Of a stretch of DNA of 64,000 bases, positions 1-7,003 are shown in pieces. Below the pieces are notes generated by a model that saw only the letters and a list, made by a program, of their open reading frames with translations, was not told where the DNA came from and did not search any database. Numbering within the stretch: the first letter of the stretch is position 1; every line of letters starts with the position of its first letter. Both the position numbers and the translations under genes were made by a program. Origin of the DNA: Streptomyces sp. MspMP-M5 (lineage in GTDB: Bacteria; Actinomycetota; Actinomycetes; Streptomycetales; Streptomycetaceae); the NCBI RefSeq assembly GCF_000373585.1, contig NZ_KB891929.1, forward strand, positions 186,001 to 250,000, written 5' to 3'.

Positions 1-40
1 AAGATCTTGCGCACCGCGCTCATCTCCCCTGGTGGTCCGG

Positions 41-65
41 CGGGCCGGGGACCTTCCCCGGCCCG
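41..65. terminator. Hairpin upstream of the first gene
   Basis: A perfect 10-bp stem (CGGGCCGGGG at 41-50, CCCCGGCCCG at 56-65) with a 5-nt loop. It probably ends a transcript from a gene left of the window; the direction cannot be decided because there is no clear T-tract. Confidence 0.45.
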
Positions 66-133
66 GGGCGGACCGCTCGCGGGGAAACGTAGGCAGTCTC
101 CGGATGGCCGGGGAAATGCCCGCACGGAGCACT

Positions 134-139
134 TATGCT
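134..139 (+). promoter_or_regulatory. Leaderless -10 element (TATGCT) for the LysR gene
   Basis: TATGCT fits the actinobacterial TANNNT -10 pattern and lies 8 nt before the ATG at 148. Transcription would start at or next to the start codon. No ribosome binding site is visible, which agrees with a leaderless mRNA. No good -35 hexamer is seen. Confidence 0.5.
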
Positions 140-147
140 GGGGCGGC

Positions 148-1116
148 ATGAATGGTCTCCGCGGTATCCAGGACGGCGCCGGCACCGCGGCGGGGCCGGC
201 TCACGACGACATCGGCGAGCCCGCCCCCGGCACCGACGACCGGATCACCGACCCGGCCCTCGACGGGGTCGAACTGCGGCATCTGCGGGGCTTCCTGGCC
301 GTCGCGGAGGAGCGCAGCTTCACCCACGCCGCGGACCGGCTGCGGATCGGCCAGCCCGCGCTGACCCGGGCCGTCCGGGCCCTGGAGACCGCGCTCGGCG
401 TACGGCTGCTGGACCGGACCACCCGCCGGGTCGCCCTGACCGACGCCGGCCGCCGCCTCTACGCCGACCTCGCACCGCTGCTGCCCCGGCTCGCCGCCGC
501 GCTGCGCTCCCCCACCGGGCCGGCGGTGCTGCGGCTGGGCTTCACCTCGCTGCTGCCCGCCGCCTGCCGCGCGCTGATCGCCCGCTTCGAGGCGGAGACC
601 GGGGCCGGTGTCCGCCTCGTCCGCCGGGACTCCCCGCTGGCCGGACTGGAGACCGGGGAGTCGGACGTGGTGGTGCTCCGCGGCGAGGTGCCGCGGGACG
701 CCGGGCTGCGCACCGCGCTCCTGCTGCGGGAGCCACGGGTGGCCGCCGTGCCGCGGGCCGCCGCCCCGGGGAGCCTGGCCCGCCGGCGGGTGCTGGACTG
801 GGCCGAGCTGGCGGAGCTGCCGCTGGTGGTCAACACCGTCACCGGCACCACCCGGCCCGAGCTGTGGCCGGCCGAGCGGCGCCCTCAACTCGCCTGCACC
901 GCGGACAACTTCGACGAGTGGCTGGAGGCCGTGGCGGCCGGGCACGGGATCGGGGTGGCCCCGGAGGGCGTGGCCGAACGGCACCCGCACCCCGGGATCC
1001 GCTACGTCCGGCTGAAGAACACGCCGCCGGTGCCGGTGCGGCTCGCCCTGCCGGCCCGGGACGCCCACCCGCTGGCCGAGCGCTTCTTCACCCTGGGCGG
1101 AGCGCACCGGCGCTGA
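148..1116 (+). CDS. LysR-family transcriptional regulator
   Basis: A 322-residue cytoplasmic DNA-binding regulator of the LysR family. A short disordered N-terminal extension of about 40 residues precedes a standard LysR helix-turn-helix (ELRHLRGFLAVAEE, then FTHAADRLRIGQPALTRAVR and LLDRTTRRVALTDAG). The rest matches the periplasmic-binding-like effector domain. The ATG at 148 is chosen because a TATGCT -10 box sits 8 nt upstream, giving a leaderless transcript; an in-frame start further upstream is possible but would add low-complexity sequence. LysR proteins often control a divergent neighbour, but any such gene lies outside the window. The effector and target are unknown. The next gene is convergent and unrelated. 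Confidence 0.85.
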   Translation: MNGLRGIQDGAGTAAGPAHDDIGEPAPGTDDRITDPALDGVELRHLRGFLAVAEERSFTHAADRLRIGQPALTRAVRALETALGVRLLDRTTRRVALTDAGRRLYADLAPLLPRLAAALRSPTGPAVLRLGFTSLLPAACRALIARFEAETGAGVRLVRRDSPLAGLETGESDVVVLRGEVPRDAGLRTALLLREPRVAAVPRAAAPGSLARRRVLDWAELAELPLVVNTVTGTTRPELWPAERRPQLACTADNFDEWLEAVAAGHGIGVAPEGVAERHPHPGIRYVRLKNTPPVPVRLALPARDAHPLAERFFTLGGAHRR

Positions 1117-1161
1117 CGGCCACCTGGCCCGCCCGGCGGCACCGCGGCAGCCCGGCCCGCT

Positions 1162-1845
1162 CTACGAGGCCACCGCCGGCACCGCGTCCCGCTCCCCCGC
1201 CGTCAGCCCCAGCTCCGCGGCGAACGCCAGCGCGGCCTCCGGGCGGACCTCGTACCAGCAGTCCGGGCCGCAGACCGCGTCCAGCAGCGCGGAGACGTCC
1301 GCCGCGCGGACCGTGCGGGCCGCGGCGGCCGCGATGAACGCGCGGACCGTCTCCGCGGGGTGCACATCGGTCTCGGTGAGGGCCACCAGATGCCCGGTGA
1401 TCTCCTCCACCGCCGCGTCACCGGGCGCCGCCCAGCCCATCGCCGTCTCCAGGCCGTCGTCCGGCATCGCCGCGGGATACGGGGCACGGGCCCAGGCGCC
1501 GTCCTCGTACCAGTAGGCGAAGCCGAGGAGGTTGCCCCGGGCGTCGTCGCGCAGTTGCTCCCAGGGCAGCCACGCGGGGCCGCCGGCCAGGAAGTCGATC
1601 TGCCGGTCGCCGCTGTGGGTGTAGCTGCCGTCGGAGTCCTGGCCGCAGAGCAGGGCGCGGCCGCCGTCGTAGAGCCCGAGCCGCCACCAGTACGCGCCGC
1701 CGGAGTTCCAGCAGGCCAGGCCGTCCGGGCCGAAGGAGTACTCGTCGCCGTCGCTCATGGCCGCGGCCACCACCGCCAGGGTCGCGGCCCGCGCCCACAC
1801 CTGCTCCGGATCGTCCAGGTCCCCGGGCACGCTCGGCCTGTGCAT
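1162..1845 (-). CDS. Hypothetical protein, acidic, tryptophan-rich
   Basis: A 227-residue protein of no family I can name. The middle section is rich in Trp and Tyr (for example GGAYWWRLGLYDGGRALLCG and the stretch around residues 100-140), followed by an alanine-rich helical C-terminus. There is no signal peptide or membrane segment. The ATG at 1845 is chosen over the longer reading frame because GGGGGA lies about 7 nt upstream and the extension is low complexity. The look recalls small SMI1/KNR4 (SUKH)-like immunity or housekeeping proteins of actinomycetes, but no diagnostic motif is present, so the function is left open. Confidence 0.7.
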   Translation of the reverse strand: MHRPSVPGDLDDPEQVWARAATLAVVAAAMSDGDEYSFGPDGLACWNSGGAYWWRLGLYDGGRALLCGQDSDGSYTHSGDRQIDFLAGGPAWLPWEQLRDDARGNLLGFAYWYEDGAWARAPYPAAMPDDGLETAMGWAAPGDAAVEEITGHLVALTETDVHPAETVRAFIAAAAARTVRAADVSALLDAVCGPDCWYEVRPEAALAFAAELGLTAGERDAVPAVAS

Positions 1846-2054
1846 GGTGCTCTCCCCCGCTCCGTTCGACGCGGCCGCGCCCGTGCGACCGCGCAGCGTT
1901 CCTGGCACTGCGAACGATAGCGACGGGGTCCGACAACGCCCCATGACGAAGCCGTCACAAAGTGCCCGGCGCGCGCCCGGGCGCACCACCCGGCGCGCAG
2001 GGCCCGGCGCCGCGGTGCGGCGGGCCCGCTACGGGCCGGTGGCGGGCCGGCGGC

Positions 2055-2729
2055 TCAGTTCAGCGACGGGTCGTCGGGGTAGGTCGCCACCATCGCCAGC
2101 TCGTTGCGCTGCCGGCGCAGCACCGCGCGCCACAGCTGCTCCGGATCGGGCGAGGAGACGTCGCCCGGCTCGGACTCGACGACGTACCAGGCCCCCTCCA
2201 CCAGCTCGTCCTCCAGCTGGCCGGGGCCCCAGCCGGCGTACCCGGCGAAGATCCGCAGGCTGCCGAGGACCGCGGCGAGGAGCTCCGGCGGGGCCTCCAG
2301 GTCCACCAGGCCGATCGCGCCGTGCACCCGGCGCCAGCCCAGCGGCTCGTCGCCGGGACCGGCGCCGTCGGCCGGGTCCGCGGCCGGCGCGCCGGCCGTC
2401 CCGCCGCCCGCGCCGCCGGCGTGGCTCGCCCCGCCCGTGGAGGGGGCGCTCTCGCCGGGCGTCCCACCGCCGGGCACCACCGCCACCCCGAGCGCCGAGT
2501 CCAGGGAGACCGGGCCGCCCTGGAAGACCACCCCGGGCTCCCCGGTCAGCCCGGCCCAGGGGGCGAGGATGTCGGCGACGCCGACCGGGGTGGGGCGGTT
2601 GAGGATCACGCCGAGGGACCCCTCCTCGTCGTGGTCGAGGAGGAGCACCACCGCCCGGTCGAAGTTCGGGTCGGCGAGCGCGGGTGTGGCGACGAGCAGC
2701 CGCCCTGTGAGCGAGGACACCTCGGTCAT
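2055..2729 (-). CDS. YqgE/AlgH family (UPF0301) protein
   Basis: A 224-residue member of the YqgE/AlgH family. It starts with the characteristic LTGRLLVATPALADPNFDRA, continues with LLLDHDEEGSLGVILNRPT and GVVFQGGPV, and ends with the conserved GYAGWGPGQLEDEL. The biochemical role of this family is not established. An extra Gly/Pro/Ala-rich segment of about 45 residues (roughly residues 90-135) sits between the two conserved halves, where most family members have a short loop. The ATG at 2729 directly precedes the family's N-terminus. It is divergent from murA, with about 290 bp between them. Confidence 0.88.
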   Translation of the reverse strand: MTEVSSLTGRLLVATPALADPNFDRAVVLLLDHDEEGSLGVILNRPTPVGVADILAPWAGLTGEPGVVFQGGPVSLDSALGVAVVPGGGTPGESAPSTGGASHAGGAGGGTAGAPAADPADGAGPGDEPLGWRRVHGAIGLVDLEAPPELLAAVLGSLRIFAGYAGWGPGQLEDELVEGAWYVVESEPGDVSSPDPEQLWRAVLRRQRNELAMVATYPDDPSLN

Positions 2730-3023
2730 GGCCACATGATCCCGCACTTCCGGCCCGAAGGGGGAGTCAACGCCCGGACCCGCCGGGAGAACAGGGCGGG
2801 CGTACGACGGCAGACCCCGGCGCACGGTTCCGGCACCGAATGACTTATTCGCGACATTCTTCGCGTTCGCCGCAAAAGGCGATGACGCATCACAGGCGGC
2901 CTGTAGCGGAGCGTGTTGTGACAAAGCCATTACATGGCCGGACCCGGTCCGTCGCGACGGGCACCCCCTCGGCCGCCCTTACCATTTCTCGTGGCCCAGA
3001 CCGACTCCAGGAACGCGAGATCC

Positions 3024-4370
3024 ATGACCGTCTCCACTGACGACGTACTGATTGTCCACGGCGGCACCCCGCTGGAGGGCGAGATCCGGGTTCGCGGTGC
3101 GAAGAACCTTGTACCCAAGGCCATGGTCGCCGCCCTCCTGGGAAGCGGTCCGAGCCGGCTGCGCAACGTCCCCGACATCCGGGACGTCCGCGTGGTGCGC
3201 GGGCTGCTCCAGCTGCACGGCGTCACGGTGCGCCCGGGCGACGAGTCCGGCGAGCTGGTCCTCGACCCCTCGCACGTGGAGAGCGCCAACGTCGCGGACA
3301 TCGACGCGCACGCCGGCTCCTCGCGGATCCCGATCCTGTTCTGCGGCCCGCTGCTGCACCGGCTGGGCCACGCCTTCATCCCGGGCCTGGGCGGCTGCGA
3401 CATCGGCGGCCGGCCGGTCGACTTCCACTTCGACGTGCTGCGGCAGTTCGGCGCGAAGATCGAGAAGCGCGCCGACGGGCAGTACCTGGAGGCCCCGCAG
3501 CGGCTGCGCGGCTGCAAGATCCGGCTGCCGTACCCGTCGGTCGGCTCGACCGAGCAGGTGCTGCTGACGGCCGTCCTGGCCGAGGGCGTCACCGAGCTGT
3601 CGAACGCCGCCGTGGAGCCGGAGATCGAGGACCTGATCTGCGTCCTGCAGAAGATGGGCGCGATCATCTCCATGGACACCGACCGGACGATCCGGATCAC
3701 CGGTGTCGACAAGCTCGACGGCTACACCCACCGCGCCCTCCCGGACCGTCTGGAGGCCGCCTCCTGGGCGTCCGCGGCGCTGGCCACCGAGGGCAACATC
3801 TACGTCCGGGGCGCCCAGCAGCGCTCCATGATGACCTTCCTCAACACCTTCCGTAAGGTCGGCGGCGCCTTCGAGATCGACGACGAGGGCATCCGCTTCT
3901 GGCACCCGGGCGGCTCGCTCGACGCCATCGCCCTGGAGACCGACGTCCACCCCGGTTTCCAGACCGACTGGCAGCAGCCCCTGGTGGTCGCGCTGACCCA
4001 GGCGTCGGGCCTGTCGATCGTCCACGAGACGGTCTACGAGTCCCGCCTCGGCTTCACCTCCGCGCTCAACCAGATGGGCGCCCACATCCAGCTCTACCGC
4101 GAGTGCCTGGGCGGCTCCGCCTGCCGCTTCGGCCAGCGCAACTTCCTGCACTCCGCGGTCGTCTCCGGGCCCACCCGGCTCCAGGGCGCCGACCTGGTCA
4201 TCCCCGACCTGCGCGGCGGCTTCTCGTACCTGATCGCGGCGCTGGCGGCGCAGGGCACCTCCCGGGTGCACGGCATCGACCTGATCAACCGCGGCTACGA
4301 GAACTTCATGGAGAAGCTCGTCGAGCTGGGCGCCAAGGTGGAGCTGCCGAACGGCAACCCGCGGGGCTGA
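3024..4370 (+). CDS. murA: UDP-N-acetylglucosamine 1-carboxyvinyltransferase
   Basis: MurA (448 aa) transfers enolpyruvate from PEP to UDP-GlcNAc, the first committed step of peptidoglycan synthesis, in the cytoplasm. The EPSP-synthase-like inside-out barrel is complete, from LEGEIRVRGAKNLVPKAMVA near the N-terminus to LINRGYENFMEKL at the C-terminus. The PEP-binding loop is GLGGCDIGGRPVDFHF with the catalytic Cys at residue 125, so the enzyme should be fosfomycin-sensitive in principle. The ATG at 3024 is chosen because the preceding in-frame codons are not conserved-looking. It is convergent with the HU gene, and a 13-bp-stem terminator lies between them. Confidence 0.96.
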   Translation: MTVSTDDVLIVHGGTPLEGEIRVRGAKNLVPKAMVAALLGSGPSRLRNVPDIRDVRVVRGLLQLHGVTVRPGDESGELVLDPSHVESANVADIDAHAGSSRIPILFCGPLLHRLGHAFIPGLGGCDIGGRPVDFHFDVLRQFGAKIEKRADGQYLEAPQRLRGCKIRLPYPSVGSTEQVLLTAVLAEGVTELSNAAVEPEIEDLICVLQKMGAIISMDTDRTIRITGVDKLDGYTHRALPDRLEAASWASAALATEGNIYVRGAQQRSMMTFLNTFRKVGGAFEIDDEGIRFWHPGGSLDAIALETDVHPGFQTDWQQPLVVALTQASGLSIVHETVYESRLGFTSALNQMGAHIQLYRECLGGSACRFGQRNFLHSAVVSGPTRLQGADLVIPDLRGGFSYLIAALAAQGTSRVHGIDLINRGYENFMEKLVELGAKVELPNGNPRG

Positions 4371-4514
4371 TCCCCCGCCCGTCCGCGCCAGGAGGCGCCG
4401 CGTCGGTCGCACCGCGACGACCGCGCGGCGCCTTCGCGTTTCCCGGCCCCGGGTCCCCGCCCCCTGCGGACGGCCCACCGAAGGCCCTGAGCGGCGCGTA
4501 CGCGGGCATACGAA

Positions 4515-4546
4515 GGGCGGCCACCCTCCGGGAAGGGTGGCCGCCC
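4515..4546. terminator. Bidirectional terminator between murA and hup
   Basis: A perfect 13-bp stem (4515-4527 with 4534-4546) and a 6-nt loop lie between two convergent genes, so the hairpin can serve both murA and the HU gene. Confidence 0.8.
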
Positions 4547-4566
4547 GACATGCCGTGGGAAGGGCC

Positions 4567-4848
4567 TTACTTGCCCTTGGCGGCTTCCTTGAGCTTCGAG
4601 CCCGCGGAGACCTTCACGCTGTAGCCGGCCGCGATCTGGATCGGCTCACCCGTCTGCGGGTTCCGCGCGGTGCGAGCGGCACGGTGGGTGCGCTCGAAAG
4701 TCAGGAAGCCGGGGATGGTGACCTTCTCGTCGCCCTTGGCGACGATCTCGCCGACGGTCTCGGCGAACGCGGCCAGAACGGCGTCGGCGTCCTTGCGGGT
4801 CACCTCGGCGCGATCGGCCAGAGCGGCCACCAGCTCACTGCGGTTCAT
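4567..4848 (-). CDS. hupA: HU-family nucleoid protein
   Basis: A 93-residue HU protein that binds DNA without sequence specificity as a dimer and bends it. The N-terminal helices (MNRSELVAALADRAEVTRKD) and the beta-arm region with GFLTFERTHRAARTARNPQT are intact. This is the short Streptomyces HU, not the longer HupS type, because there is no lysine/alanine-rich tail; it ends at KLKEAAKGK. ATG at 4848 has GGGAG about 8 nt upstream. The roughly 250 bp upstream of it should hold its promoter and also contains the hairpin that ends the malic enzyme transcript. Confidence 0.93.
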   Translation of the reverse strand: MNRSELVAALADRAEVTRKDADAVLAAFAETVGEIVAKGDEKVTIPGFLTFERTHRAARTARNPQTGEPIQIAAGYSVKVSAGSKLKEAAKGK

Positions 4849-5047
4849 GTATGTACTCCCGTGTTCTTCTTGCCAATGCGGCGTGCCACGCGGCGGAGCC
4901 GCATGTTTGGGCTCAGCGAAGCCGATGCTGCCAGGGCCCTCGGACAGTCTGCGGACCCGGGTCTGCGTGCCAGACCCTCGCGCCCGAATACGCATCCTGC
5001 CCCCACCTGCGGCGGTAAAGCCAATCCGGCACCCTGGAGGGTCACCC

Positions 5048-5064
5048 GCCACCCTATGGGTGGC
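5048..5064 (-). terminator. Small hairpin downstream of the malic enzyme gene
   Basis: GCCACCC (5048-5054) pairs perfectly with GGGTGGC (5058-5064), about 30 nt beyond the malic enzyme stop. There is no T-tract, so it is a moderate call. Confidence 0.5.
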
Positions 5065-5095
5065 CTGCTGGGGGCACGTCCTGCGACGCGCCGTC

Positions 5096-6529
5096 TCAGA
5101 CCCCGGTGGCGGCCGTCACAGCCTCGCCCGCGGCCTTCGCCGCGTCCCGCACCGCGCCGGCCACCGCGCCCGCGACCTTCTCGTTGAAGACGCTGGGGAT
5201 GATGTAGTTCGCGTTGAGCTCGTCGTCCAGGACGACGTCGGCGAGAGCGCGGGCCGCGGCCAGCATCATCTCGGTGTTCACCGTACGCGAGGCGGCGTCG
5301 AGCAGGCCGCGGAAGACCCCGGGGAACACCAGGACGTTGTTGATCTGGTTGGGGAAGTCGGAGCGGCCGGTGGCGACGACGGCGGCGGTCTGCCGGGCGA
5401 GGGCCGGGTCGACCTCCGGGTCCGGGTTGGCCAGTGCGAAGACGATCGCGCCGTCGGCCATCCGGGCCACGTCGTCGCCGTCGAGGACGTTGGGGGCGGA
5501 GACGCCGATGAAGACGTCGGAGCCGTCCACGGCCTCCTTGAGGGTGCCGGTGACGCCCTCGGGGTTGGTGTTGTCGGCGATCCAGCGCAGCGCCGAGTCG
5601 GGGTCGGCGTCGACCAGGTCGGCGCGGGCGGCGTGCACCACGCCGTGGATGTCGGCGACCACGGCGTGCCGGACGCCGGCGGCCAGCAGCAGCTTGAGGA
5701 TGGCGGTGCCGGCGGCGCCGGCGCCGGACATCACGACCCGGACGTCCTCGATCTTCTTGCCGACGACGCGCAGCGCGTTGGTGAGCGCGGCGAGCACCAC
5801 GATGGCGGTGCCGTGCTGGTCGTCGTGGAAGACCGGGATGTCCAGGGCCTCGCGCAGCCGGGCCTCGATCTCGAAGCAGCGGGGCGCGGAGATGTCCTCG
5901 AGGTTGATGCCCGCGAAGCCGGGGGCGATGGCCTTGACGATCTCGACGATCGCGTCGGGGTCCTGGGTGTCCAGGCAGAGCGGCCAGGCGTCGATGCCGG
6001 CGAAGCGCTTGAAGAGGGCCGCCTTGCCCTCCATGACGGGCAGGGCGGCCTTGGGGCCGATGTTGCCGAGGCCGAGGACGGCGGAGCCGTCGGTGACCAC
6101 CGCGACGCTGTTGCGCTTGATGGTGAGCCGGCGGGCGTCCTCGGGGTTGTCGGCGATGGCCTGGCAGACCCTGGCGACGCCGGGGGTGTAGACCATGGAC
6201 AGGTCGTCGCGGTTCCGGATCGGGTGCTTGGACGACATCTCGATCTTGCCGCCGAGGTGCATCAGGAAGGTCCGGTCGGAGACCTTGCCGAGCGAGACGC
6301 CCTCGATGCCGCGCAGCTTGGAGACGATCTCCTGGGCGTGCGCGGTGGAGGTCGCGGCGATCGTGACGTCGATCCGGAGTTTCTCGTGGCCGGACGCGGT
6401 CACGTCGAGGCCGGTGACCGACCCGCCGGAGGACTCCACGGCCGTGGTGAGCTGGCTGACGGCGGTGCCGCTCGCCGGCACCTCCAGTCGCACCGTCATC
6501 GAATACGAGACGCTAGGCGCCGTTGCCAT
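5096..6529 (-). CDS. NAD(P)-dependent malic enzyme with N-terminal ACT domain
   Basis: A 477-residue cytoplasmic enzyme that oxidatively decarboxylates malate to pyruvate. An ACT-like regulatory domain covers about residues 8-85. It is followed by the malic N-domain with the active-site stretch MVYTPGVARVCQ and KAALPVMEGKAALFKRFAG, the metal site region VFHDDQHGTAIVV, and the nucleotide-binding fold with GAGAAGTAILKLLLAAG. The ACT domain suggests allosteric control by a small molecule. ATG at 6529 has AGAGGAAG about 7 nt upstream. Cofactor preference between NAD and NADP cannot be read confidently. It stands alone, upstream of hup in the same orientation but separated by a hairpin. Confidence 0.92.
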   Translation of the reverse strand: MATAPSVSYSMTVRLEVPASGTAVSQLTTAVESSGGSVTGLDVTASGHEKLRIDVTIAATSTAHAQEIVSKLRGIEGVSLGKVSDRTFLMHLGGKIEMSSKHPIRNRDDLSMVYTPGVARVCQAIADNPEDARRLTIKRNSVAVVTDGSAVLGLGNIGPKAALPVMEGKAALFKRFAGIDAWPLCLDTQDPDAIVEIVKAIAPGFAGINLEDISAPRCFEIEARLREALDIPVFHDDQHGTAIVVLAALTNALRVVGKKIEDVRVVMSGAGAAGTAILKLLLAAGVRHAVVADIHGVVHAARADLVDADPDSALRWIADNTNPEGVTGTLKEAVDGSDVFIGVSAPNVLDGDDVARMADGAIVFALANPDPEVDPALARQTAAVVATGRSDFPNQINNVLVFPGVFRGLLDAASRTVNTEMMLAAARALADVVLDDELNANYIIPSVFNEKVAGAVAGAVRDAAKAAGEAVTAATGV

Positions 6530-6765
6530 GGCCGACTTCCTCTGCTTTCCCTGGTTTGGCTCTGAGCGGCTCCGGATCTCAGGGGTTGCCGAGCCGGAGC
6601 GCGTCGTTCGATCGTCCCACCTACCAGCCGGTACACGGTAACCAGCTACGAATTCCGGAAAGACTCTTCCACCATACGAGAAACGATCGCCCGAATGGAA
6701 CCCCACCGCCCCACGCGAATCGGCCACCTCGCACACGCGGGCGCGGCCGGGGGAGGAAAACGACT

Positions 6766-6797
6766 GCGGGCGCCCCTCCCGGAGGAGGGGCGCCCGC
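6766..6797 (-). terminator. Strong intrinsic terminator with T-rich 3' side
   Basis: A perfect 14-bp stem (6766-6779 with 6784-6797) and a 4-nt loop. On the minus strand it is followed by AGTCGTTTTCC. It lies 180 nt past the helicase's own terminator and 237 nt before the malic enzyme start, so it ends a separate minus-strand transcript. Confidence 0.75.
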
Positions 6798-6922
6798 GCC
6801 GCTGCTTGATGACACCGACCCGCCATGCTCGCCTCGCGGCAAGTGGTCGCTCGTAGCGACGATGGTTGGGCCCGGGGGCTTGGATCGAGCCGGTGCCGCC
6901 ACCAAGGCTAACAAACCATCCC
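6766..6922 (-). ncRNA. Candidate small RNA between malic enzyme and helicase genes
   Basis: The 474-bp gap 6530-7003 has no plausible gene but has a strong minus-strand terminator at 6766-6797. About 130 nt before it, a TAGCCT box (TANNNT type) could start a transcript of roughly 130-150 nt. The interval can fold: GTCGCTACGAGCGAC is a hairpin and a C-run (AAGCCCCCGGGCCC) lies in the 5' half. I recall that an S. coelicolor small RNA was mapped beside the same helicase, but cannot verify this. The 5' end is a guess. Confidence 0.4.
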
Positions 6923-6977
6923 GGCAAGCGAATCCCGTCCCGCGCACCCGATTTCACAACCCCTCGGATGGCAGCAC

Positions 6978-7000
6978 ACGGGCCCCGGGGCGGGGCCCGT
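6978..7000 (-). terminator. Terminator of the helicase gene
   Basis: A perfect 10-bp stem (ACGGGCCCCG at 6978-6987 with CGGGGCCCGT at 6991-7000) begins 4 nt after the helicase stop codon. Confidence 0.7.
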
Positions 7001-7003
7001 TCG

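Noticed and set aside
4670-6565. 631-codon plus-strand frame over hup and malic enzyme
   Set aside because: Shadow of two well-defined minus-strand genes; its product is Gly/Val/Asp-rich with no family resemblance.
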